Source: Saprospirales bacterium
Lineage (GTDB): Bacteria; Bacteroidota; Bacteroidia; Chitinophagales; Saprospiraceae
Reading direction: 5' to 3'
Length of the DNA: 12,480 bases
Assembly: GCA_003559985.1 (NCBI GenBank)
Contig: PWJP01000029.1
Span: 1-12,480, forward strand
The notes below the pieces were generated by a model. That model had not been told where the DNA came from. It made no database searches and saw nothing but the letters and a program-made list of their open reading frames with translations. Every line of letters starts with the position of its first letter. Positions within the stretch are counted from its first letter, which is position 1. This document shows positions 6,885 through 12,480 of the stretch, piece after piece. A program made the position numbers and the translations under genes.

Positions 6885-7385
6885 TCAACATGAATCTCCT
6901 ATCTCAACCGTCGGATAGAGTTGATTTTCATAGAAAAAATAATTTCCACAAGAAAAATATTCATCCGCATCGGAGATGGTGTTGATGTTTTCTTGATTTA
7001 TACCTGAATAACTGATGTGATAACTACCTTGTCTGGGATCTGTTGGGATTGAAGAAATAAACTCGGAAAGATCCTCTTCGCAACTTAAAAGATCTACCGC
7101 TCCCGGGTAAGAAGGGATGAAATTCGGAAATTTCCCCATATCTCCGGCTTGATAAGACAACACGGCGTTAAGTGCAGAATTAATATGGGATTGCCTTGTT
7201 GAATTTCTTGCTTGGGCGAACTGTCTTCCCGGATTAATGGCGATAATCACTGCTGTAGCAAGGACTGCTATAATGCCAATGACAATTAACAATTCTACTA
7301 ATGTGAATCCCTTATTTTCTGAAGAGCTCTGTCCCGTACCCCGCGTGGTACGGAGTTCGATGAGAGTGAAGGCTTTTTGTTTCAT
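6885..7385 (-). CDS. Type IV pilin-like protein with double prepilin signal (N-terminal part of a pilin-FISUMP gene)
   Basis: Read conventionally, this is a 166-residue prepilin. Residues 26-50 are a classic class III signal: Gly26 before Phe27, Glu31 at +5 and a hydrophobic helix to about Ile50. Prepilin peptidase would cut after Gly26 and the helix would pack in a pilus or pseudopilus. Unusually, a second FTLIEL motif sits at residues 6-11, preceded by Ala and followed by a polar RTTRGTGQSSSENK stretch instead of a helix. An in-frame TAA two codons before the ATG fixes this as the furthest start. No Shine-Dalgarno lies at normal spacing. The globular part (about 60-150) is not a domain I can name. 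The frame ends at TGA exactly where a FISUMP domain begins, so the intended product is probably a 342-residue pilin-FISUMP fusion. Confidence 0.85.
   Translation of the reverse strand: MKQKAFTLIELRTTRGTGQSSSENKGFTLVELLIVIGIIAVLATAVIIAINPGRQFAQARNSTRQSHINSALNAVLSYQAGDMGKFPNFIPSYPGAVDLLSCEEDLSEFISSIPTDPRQGSYHISYSGINQENINTISDADEYFSCGNYFFYENQLYPTVEIGDSC
7334..7353. repeat. GC-rich palindrome inside the pilin signal region
   Basis: CCGTACC and GGTACGG form a perfect 7-bp stem around the 6-nt loop CCGCGT. The element and its flanks (about 7324-7380) are clearly richer in GC than the surrounding gene. It encodes the RTTRGTG linker between the two FTL(I/V)EL motifs and looks like an inserted or recombined segment. 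Confidence 0.65.
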
Positions 7386-7397
7386 TTTTTACAAAGT

Positions 7398-7424
7398 AAA
7401 AACTCCTCTTTTCAAGGAGTTTTT
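7398..7424 (-). terminator. Intrinsic terminator-like hairpin directly upstream of the pilin start
   Basis: AAAAACTCCT (7398-7407) and AGGAGTTTTT (7415-7424) form a perfect 10-bp stem with a 7-nt loop. The T-run within the right arm makes it terminator-like on either strand. It lies 12 nt upstream of the pilin ATG and downstream of a good promoter candidate at 7506-7534, so it could attenuate pilin transcription rather than end another gene. Its right arm on the minus strand holds an AGGAG 17 nt before the ATG. Confidence 0.6.
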
Positions 7425-7505
7425 ATCTACACCTCGCAAATCGGAGAGATTATTGAATTTTAATTTCATTGAAAACCTTACACTTCAATACTCCAGCTCT
7501 GTCTA

Positions 7506-7534
7506 ATTATACTTTTTTAAATCACCAAAATCAA
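7506..7534 (-). promoter_or_regulatory. Promoter candidate for the pilin gene
   Basis: TTGATT (7529-7534) and a perfect TATAAT (7506-7511) are separated by 17 nt on the minus strand. Transcription would begin near 7499, giving a 5' leader of about 115 nt that contains the hairpin at 7398-7424. It overlaps the end of the degraded reading frame next to it. Confidence 0.5.
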
Positions 7535-7544
7535 AATTTACAAC

Positions 7545-7724
7545 TCAATTCAAACTATCCAAATCCTCGGACAAATTTTCAATTTCTTTAAAAATATCAC
7601 CTATCATATTATCAACATCTCCCCCCGTTTACTCTTCTCCTCTATGTTTTTCTTCGAGCGACATCAAGGCATTCCATAAATTCACTATCCTATTATCAAA
7701 ATCTCTTACTTCCATGCTTGTCAA
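7545..7724 (-). pseudogene. Short coiled-coil-like coding stretch, broken or tiny ORFs
   Basis: The 380-bp gap between typA and the pilin gene holds no long ORF, but one frame looks like protein. From a possible TTG at 7722-7724 (or ATG at 7713-7715) it reads a charged, Leu/Ile-spaced helix (LTSMEVRDFDNRIVNLWNAL) to a TAA at 7629-7631. In the same frame it then continues as MIGDIFKEIENLSEDLDSLN to a TGA at 7545-7547, and on to a TAG at 7503-7505. The frame is open upstream into the end of typA but without a start codon there. Both parts have heptad-like hydrophobic spacing and acidic character, consistent with one decayed coiled-coil gene or two very small proteins. I do not recognise a family, and chance cannot be excluded. 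Confidence 0.28.
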
Positions 7725-7765
7725 TTTATTTTCTACTTCTCGTAGCCTATCGGCAAAAGACTTGC

Positions 7766-9571
7766 TTACAAAGTATTTTTATTTTTCCTTCTTTCTTCTT
7801 TTACTCTATCAACCTCCTTAAGAAGTTGCTTTCTAAGTCTTATATTTTGAGGAGTTATTTCCAAATATTCATCATCACTCATTAATTCCAGTCCGACTTC
7901 TATAGTTAGCCTTTTCGGAGGAGTTAAAACGATAGTCTCATCGGAACTTTTTGACCTCATATTGCTGAGTTCTTTTCCTTTTGTGGGGTTCGCAACCATA
8001 TCTCTTCCCTTTGACACGTTACCTATAACCATTCCTTCATAAACATCTTCTCCTGGGCCTATGTAAAGTTCGCCTCTTTCTTGTAGATTCCATAAAGAAA
8101 ATCCCGAGGAGGTTCCGAAAGTCGTCGAAATCATCGATCCCACATTTCTATGATTTATCTCTCCAACATAAGGTTGAAATCCAATAACTTGACTATTCAT
8201 TATTCCTTCACCGCGGGTATCGGTTACAAATTCTCCGCGATAACCAAGAAGTCCCCTGGTCGGTATTTCAAAAACAACAGTTGTTTGATTTTTTTCCGAC
8301 TTCATTTCCCTCATAATTCCCTTTCTTTTTGACAGTTTTTCAATGACCACCCCGACCATATCATCAGGAACACTGACCGTTACTTCTTCAAAGGGCTCGT
8401 TGGTTTTTCCATCTATCTCTTTTAAGATAACCCTTGGTTTTGAAACCTGAATTTCATATCCTTCTCTTCTCATATTTTCAAGCAAAATAGAAATATGAAG
8501 CTCCCCCCTTCCATAAACTTTAAAGTGATCCGCACCGGAAAAATCTATTTTTAATCCCACATTAATTTCAAGTTCTTTTTCCAATCTTTCTTTAATTTGT
8601 CGATTAGTCACAAATTTTCCCTCTCTTCCGTTTAAAGGCGAATTATTTCCCAAAAAGTTAAGTGATATTGTCGGTTCATCAATATTTATGACAGGTAGCG
8701 CTTCCTGATCTTCTTCTTCGCAAATAGTCTCACTTATGTTTATATCCGGAAGACCTGCTATCATGATAATATCTCCGGCCGAAGCTTCTTCAATCTCTCT
8801 TCTTTCCATTCCGCTATCAACAAACATCTTGGTTATTCTTTCTTTTTTGACTTCTCCCGATATCTTCTTCAGAAAAACATCACTGTTTTTCTTTATCTTT
8901 CCTTGATATATCCTGACTATAGCCAACCGGCCGACAAAATTATCATAACCCAAATTAAATGATTGTGCCCTCAATTTTTTGCCATCTAATTCTTCGGATC
9001 CGGCACTCGGTAATTTTTCTAAAATTATATCCAGAAGGCAAGAGGAGTCTTTTGGACTATCATCAATATTTTTCATGACTATCCCATCTTTTGCGATTGC
9101 GTAAAGAGTGGTGAAGTCCAATTGTTCATCGGTAGCTCCTAATTCCATAAAGAGAGTGAAAACTTCGTCCTCCACCCATTTCGGGCGTGAAGCGGGTTTA
9201 TCTATCTTGTTTATCACCACAATCGGTTTCAATCCCAACTCCAAAGACTTTTTCAAGACGAACCTGGTTTGCGGCATCGGCCCTTCCTTTGCATCAACTA
9301 AAAGCAAAACCGAATCTATTGATCTAAGAACTCTTTCAACCTCCGAACTGAAATCGGCATGCCCTGGAGTGTCCACTATGTTTATCTTTGTTCCTTTATA
9401 GTGAATAAAGGTGTTTTTTGAGTATATTGTTATTCCCCGCTCCCTTTCCAAATCATTTGAATCCATACTTAAACCCTCTTTGGATTGTCCAAACTGTTTT
9501 ATTAAGGCATCGGTCAAACTGGTTTTGCCGTGATCAATATGCGCAATTATTGCTATGTTTCTTATTTCCAT
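7766..9571 (-). CDS. typA: Ribosome-associated translational GTPase TypA/BipA
   Basis: The 601-residue product has the usual TypA length and layout. Its GTPase domain shows G1 (AHIDHGKTS, 10-18), the switch-I Thr in RGITI (45-49), G3 (DTPGH, 67-71) and G4 (NKID, 121-124). The G5 position reads YAIAK (157-161) where most relatives have a YASA-type sequence. An EF-Tu-like domain II follows, then an EF-G-like domain III with GRGELHISILLENMRREG (354-371). The TypA-specific C-terminal domain carries TRGLLGYRGEF (438-448). TypA binds the 70S ribosome at the site of EF-G and supports growth under stress and 50S assembly (family knowledge). Its ATG lies 10 nt after the stop of the helicase gene with no strong Shine-Dalgarno, so the two are probably co-transcribed and perhaps translationally coupled. 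No clear terminator follows it. Confidence 0.97.
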   Translation of the reverse strand: MEIRNIAIIAHIDHGKTSLTDALIKQFGQSKEGLSMDSNDLERERGITIYSKNTFIHYKGTKINIVDTPGHADFSSEVERVLRSIDSVLLLVDAKEGPMPQTRFVLKKSLELGLKPIVVINKIDKPASRPKWVEDEVFTLFMELGATDEQLDFTTLYAIAKDGIVMKNIDDSPKDSSCLLDIILEKLPSAGSEELDGKKLRAQSFNLGYDNFVGRLAIVRIYQGKIKKNSDVFLKKISGEVKKERITKMFVDSGMERREIEEASAGDIIMIAGLPDINISETICEEEDQEALPVINIDEPTISLNFLGNNSPLNGREGKFVTNRQIKERLEKELEINVGLKIDFSGADHFKVYGRGELHISILLENMRREGYEIQVSKPRVILKEIDGKTNEPFEEVTVSVPDDMVGVVIEKLSKRKGIMREMKSEKNQTTVVFEIPTRGLLGYRGEFVTDTRGEGIMNSQVIGFQPYVGEINHRNVGSMISTTFGTSSGFSLWNLQERGELYIGPGEDVYEGMVIGNVSKGRDMVANPTKGKELSNMRSKSSDETIVLTPPKRLTIEVGLELMSDDEYLEITPQNIRLRKQLLKEVDRVKEERRKNKNTL

Positions 9572-9581
9572 TTTCTTGCTT

Positions 9582-10724
9582 TTAACTGACGAAAGTTAAA
9601 GCCACTCCTTTTTGGTTCAACCTGCCCGTTCTTCCTATTCTGTGAATATAGTCTTCATAAGTGGCCGGGGTGTCGTAATTAATAACATGAGTTACTTTAT
9701 TCAGATTCAATCCTCTGGCAGCGACATCGGTAGCAACCAGAATTTTAATTTTGTTTTCCTGAAAAAGCTTCAATGCTTTTTGCCTTTGTGAATTCGTTTT
9801 GTTGCCATGAATCGATGTCGCTTGGAGACCTCTGCTGATAAGTTCTTTCGATATCTTCTCCACTCCAACCTTGGTTCTGCCGAAAATAAGCACTTTGGTG
9901 AACTCTTCAGCTATCAAAAGGCTGTGCAAGATATCAATCTTTTCTTCTCCTCTTTTTACCTTAACAATGTCCTGTTCTACGTTTTCCGAAGTGTCTCTTT
10001 TTTTTAGAAAGACCTTTGCTGGCTTTTCTGTGAATTCATTAATCATCACTTCTACCCTCTTGGACATGGTTGCAGAGAAAAGAAGAGTTTGTCTTTTTCG
10101 GGAAGTTTTATTAATTATAAATCTTATATCAACAATGAATCCCATATCAAGCATTCTGTCAGCTTCATCCAAAATTACATTATTGAAAATACTCGGATTT
10201 ATTGTCTTTCTATTTATTAAATCCTTTAATCTTCCCGGAGTTCCGATAATTACATTATGATTACGAGAGAGTTCCGATATTTGCTCTCTTATAGAGGATC
10301 CACCGACGCAACATACAGAAAAAACAGATAGCCCTTTTGAGAATTTCTTAAAATCCAAATTTATTTGAAGAGCCAGCTCTCTGGTCGGGGTGATGATTAA
10401 AACTTTTTCACTTCTATTTTTTAAGATTTTATTAACCATTGGTAATAAAAAAGCTGCCGTCTTTCCGGTTCCCGTGTCTGCAATCCCGACGGCATCACAC
10501 CCTCTTAAAACATCAGGGATTATCTTATCTTGAATCGGAGTTGGTTCTTCGTATCCAAGATTGATAATGTTTCTCTTTAGTCTTTGATCAATATTAAAAT
10601 CCGAAAAAGTATTTTTTACTTCATGCTGGCATTCATTTCCTGATTGCGTTGCTCTATTTATAAACCTGCTGGGATTTATCTTGTTTGTAAAATTGTTTCT
10701 TTTTTTATATTTTCTTTTATTCAT
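9582..10724 (-). CDS. DEAD-box ATP-dependent RNA helicase, minimal core
   Basis: The 380-residue product carries all the helicase motifs: Q motif (Phe40 to Gln65), motif I ADTGTGKT (82-89), Ia PTRELA (113-118), GG (141-142), Ib TPGR (162-165), II DEAD (186-189), III SAT (217-219), V ATDVAARGLN (331-340) and VI HRIGRTGR (361-368). It unwinds RNA duplexes with ATP and most resembles RhlE/DeaD-type enzymes involved in ribosome assembly or RNA decay. A basic tail of about 38 residues precedes the core. The protein stops 12 residues after motif VI, so the last helix of the second RecA domain and any C-terminal extension are missing compared with most relatives. The start is supported by a GAGGA at 10735-10739, 10 nt upstream, the clearest Shine-Dalgarno in the window. 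It is likely the first gene of an operon with typA. Confidence 0.95.
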   Translation of the reverse strand: MNKRKYKKRNNFTNKINPSRFINRATQSGNECQHEVKNTFSDFNIDQRLKRNIINLGYEEPTPIQDKIIPDVLRGCDAVGIADTGTGKTAAFLLPMVNKILKNRSEKVLIITPTRELALQINLDFKKFSKGLSVFSVCCVGGSSIREQISELSRNHNVIIGTPGRLKDLINRKTINPSIFNNVILDEADRMLDMGFIVDIRFIINKTSRKRQTLLFSATMSKRVEVMINEFTEKPAKVFLKKRDTSENVEQDIVKVKRGEEKIDILHSLLIAEEFTKVLIFGRTKVGVEKISKELISRGLQATSIHGNKTNSQRQKALKLFQENKIKILVATDVAARGLNLNKVTHVINYDTPATYEDYIHRIGRTGRLNQKGVALTFVS

Positions 10725-10759
10725 ATTTTCTTATTCCTCAATAGTTTTCTCCATCAAAC

Positions 10760-10779
10760 AAAAAAAGACCCGCAGGTCT
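10760..10779 (-). terminator. Intrinsic terminator in the helicase leader
   Basis: AGACC (10766-10770) and GGTCT (10775-10779) enclose the 4-nt loop CGCA. On the minus strand the stem runs straight into a T-tract. It lies about 35 nt upstream of the helicase ATG and about 40 nt after the predicted transcription start, so it fits an attenuator better than the end of an upstream gene, which already has its own terminator at 10894-10917. Confidence 0.6.
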
Positions 10780-10781
10780 CA

Positions 10782-10796
10782 TTAGTTCCAATACAT
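10782..10796 (-). other. Possible four-codon leader peptide (MYWN) before the helicase attenuator
   Basis: ATG TAT TGG AAC TAA, followed at once by a second stop (TGA) that overlaps the start of the terminator stem. A tiny ORF with a Trp codon directly before a terminator is what a leader peptide would look like, but there is no Shine-Dalgarno and the ORF is short enough to occur by chance. Confidence 0.2.
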
Positions 10797-10824
10797 AAAA
10801 CTACTAAGATTAATTTGCTTTGAA

Positions 10825-10852
10825 AATATACCACAAAACTTAAAACAATCAA
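10825..10852 (-). promoter_or_regulatory. Promoter candidate for the helicase-typA operon
   Basis: TTGATT (10847-10852) and TATATT (10825-10830) lie 16 nt apart on the minus strand, and TGG just before the -10 gives an extended -10 element. Transcription would begin near 10818, between the terminator of the upstream Cys-rich gene and the leader terminator. Confidence 0.5.
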
Positions 10853-10893
10853 GAATATAAGATTCTTAATGTAAATCTTTGACTGATAAGCAC

Positions 10894-10917
10894 AAAAAAA
10901 GGCGCAAGACAGCGCCT
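10894..10917 (-). terminator. Rho-independent terminator after the right-hand Cys-rich gene
   Basis: AGGCGC (10900-10905) and GCGCCT (10912-10917) form a GC-rich 6-bp stem around a 6-nt loop. On the minus strand it is followed by a run of Ts, and an A-rich run precedes it, so the stem can extend. It lies 25 bp past the TAG of the gene at 10943. Confidence 0.85.
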
Positions 10918-10942
10918 CTTATTTTTTGCATTAATACTACAA

Positions 10943-12460
10943 CTACGTCTGGTAAAGACAACTTCCTTCGTGACATACCTGATCCCAAGGACAATCCCAA
11001 TCGTCACTACATTCGTTACAGGTGGGACCGAAAAAGTCTTCTCCGCACCCGTGTTCACAAGTTTGACAATCTATATCACAATCGGTTTCTTCCCATCTGG
11101 GCCAATGATACCATCGAGAAACACAAACCTCTTCCTGATAACAGAGATCATCACCGGCACAACAAGGTTCTCTATTTCTGGTGTCTCCATCGTGACACTC
11201 CACACAGTTTCCATTACTTGAACAAACCGGACCCCTATCACCGGCACCACAATCACTGTCGGTTATGCACTCAACACAATCACCACCGTCACAAACATCT
11301 CCGAATGAGCAATCGTCATCGGTGTAGCAAGGACAATCCAAGTCACTGGAGCATTCGCTGCTTGGACAATCGGGCACCGTTGCGCTACAGGAACCCCAAG
11401 TAAAGTCACTTTGACATGTTCTAGTCCCGGTATTGGTCTTCGTATCACTTACGCAATTTTCATAGCCCGAACAATAGCCGTAAGAGCAACTTTCCGTGCA
11501 ACTCTTGGTGTCTCCGGGATTACAATCAATGCAACCTACATCATCATCACATTCGTCGGAGCAGTTATCTATAAGAGAACCGAGACTTCCGTCCTGAGTT
11601 TGCCAGTACCAATCTCCTTGACTACAAGTAGTGGAAAAATAAGTCTCCAAAGAAGAGGTGGCTCCATAAGAAACAACATGAGATTCTCCAACTACCCTAT
11701 AATAATAAATCTCTCCGGGATCAAGACCCGTAATGGTTTCACTAAATACATTTGTATCATAAACGGATGTCGGGGAAGTTTGATTGGTTAAATTATTTTC
11801 GGAAGTTCCCCATTCGAACCAAAGCATTGCCGAACTTGCTCCTGAAAAATCAGTAACTCTTCCCCTTAGCCTTACTCTATTATCTTCAATGTCCGTCGCT
11901 GTAAGGGTGGCCACCTCCAAGGCTTCAACTTCTTCTATTTCTAAATCCAAACAATATGCGAAACATCTAACATAAGCATTGGTTATGCTGCTTGATGTGC
12001 TTCGGCAATAACATCCCCTTGACCCGGTCGGCCTTGCCCCGACAGTCCAATCTCTATAATTGCCACTATTTTCATCCACGGAACAACCCGTCCTTATTGA
12101 TCCTTCCGGACAATGAACAGTGCAATCCGCATTAGAGCCTCCCGAAGCAGTGCAATTCTCCGTATACATGTTAGCGGAAATATCAAATACCGCACTTCCG
12201 ATATCCAATCCCAAAAATTGATCAGCTCTAATTGTGTTGAATTCGCCATGATGGGCATCGATTACGGATGCCCCGAAAGCTCCATCTTTCACCTGGGTTT
12301 CACTTCCAATATTTATCGGAGAAGAAACATTTCCTTGCGGCGGATCATATTCCGGATTATTCCATCCACTCATAGCTACAACATAAAAACTTATTAAAAA
12401 AAGTAAAGAAAAAACTATTGTTGTTATCGATGAAATCAGAACGGTTTCTTTGATTTTCAT
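10943..12460 (-). CDS. Exported FN3-like and Cys-rich surface protein
   Basis: The 505-residue product starts with a hydrophobic segment (about residues 7-29) that acts as an uncleaved anchor or signal peptide. Residues 32-64 carry a GNVSSPINIGSETQ stretch that I associate with exported proteins of Parcubacteria-like genomes (from memory, not searched). A small Cys-containing region follows (103-170), then an FN3-like domain (about 182-275) whose LWFEWG and YYYRVVG strands resemble the first FN3-like domain of the giant protein. The tail (276-505) is Cys-rich with repeated C-x-x-D-x-D-C and VCxxGxC spacing. The two proteins therefore share a design and probably a location, the outer surface. 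The ATG at 12458-12460 has only AT-rich sequence before it; the remaining 20 bp show no clear site. The gene ends with TAG. Confidence 0.82.
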   Translation of the reverse strand: MKIKETVLISSITTIVFSLLFLISFYVVAMSGWNNPEYDPPQGNVSSPINIGSETQVKDGAFGASVIDAHHGEFNTIRADQFLGLDIGSAVFDISANMYTENCTASGGSNADCTVHCPEGSIRTGCSVDENSGNYRDWTVGARPTGSRGCYCRSTSSSITNAYVRCFAYCLDLEIEEVEALEVATLTATDIEDNRVRLRGRVTDFSGASSAMLWFEWGTSENNLTNQTSPTSVYDTNVFSETITGLDPGEIYYYRVVGESHVVSYGATSSLETYFSTTCSQGDWYWQTQDGSLGSLIDNCSDECDDDVGCIDCNPGDTKSCTESCSYGYCSGYENCVSDTKTNTGTRTCQSDFTWGSCSATVPDCPSSECSSDLDCPCYTDDDCSFGDVCDGGDCVECITDSDCGAGDRGPVCSSNGNCVECHDGDTRNREPCCAGDDLCYQEEVCVSRWYHWPRWEETDCDIDCQTCEHGCGEDFFGPTCNECSDDWDCPWDQVCHEGSCLYQT

Positions 12461-12480
12461 ATTCTTATTTTATTTAACGA

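Noticed and set aside
6740..6985. Plus-strand ORF of 81 codons and other plus-strand ORFs opposite typA, the helicase and the Cys-rich genes
   Set aside because: They lie antisense to well-supported genes, lack recognisable domains and have no ribosome-binding site.
10733..10755. Seven-codon ORF MEKTIEE just before the helicase
   Set aside because: It contains the Shine-Dalgarno of the helicase and is too short to support.
1145..12460. UGA read as Gly (SR1/Gracilibacteria code) or as Trp genome-wide
   Set aside because: The four other long minus-strand genes (1652, 601, 380 and 505 residues), rich in Gly and Trp, contain no internal TGA and end with TAA or TAG. A general reassignment would be expected to place TGA inside them.
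1..12480. tRNA, rRNA, insertion sequence or toxin-antitoxin genes
   Set aside because: I looked in the gaps and on both strands and saw no cloverleaf, transposase motif, terminal inverted repeat or paired small genes.

Overview
The window looks like a piece of a small bacterial genome, most likely Patescibacteria (Candidate Phyla Radiation, Parcubacteria-like). This is inferred from the gene style, not from a marker-gene phylogeny. The signs are a secreted protein with a Gly-Asn-Val/Pro-Ile-Asn/Gly-Ser motif after its membrane segment, a pilin fused to a FISUMP domain, a very large Cys-rich mosaic protein, a CofE-like ligase, few Shine-Dalgarno sequences and moderate-to-low GC. All genes but one lie on the minus strand.

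Layout from left to right. The 3' part of a CofE-type glutamate ligase (plus strand) runs off the left edge and converges on a small membrane-anchored acidic protein of unknown function. Next comes a 1652-residue exported protein: about 960 residues of Cys-rich modules with about 148 cysteines, then a beta-sandwich tail with a duplicated domain, fibronectin-III-like modules and a terminal PKD-like domain. Upstream of it is a type IV pilin-like gene whose C-terminal FISUMP domain lies in the same frame but behind two UGA codons. The first falls exactly on the family's conserved Trp. Then follow a short degraded-looking coding stretch, and the pair typA (ribosome-associated GTPase) and a DEAD-box RNA helicase gene, 11 bp apart and probably an operon. 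The helicase appears to have its own promoter and a leader containing an intrinsic terminator. At the right edge is a second exported protein with a fibronectin-III-like domain and a Cys-rich tail.

Two themes stand out. One is the cell surface: a pilin-FISUMP protein and two Cys-rich exported mosaics, plausible for a cell that depends on contact with others (inference). The other is RNA and ribosome function: helicase plus TypA. The best lead for something undescribed is the pilin gene. It carries two in-frame UGAs at a Trp or Trp-compatible position with no frameshift, and a double prepilin signal built around a GC-rich palindrome. Every other long gene here is uninterrupted under the standard code, so a genome-wide code change is not supported.
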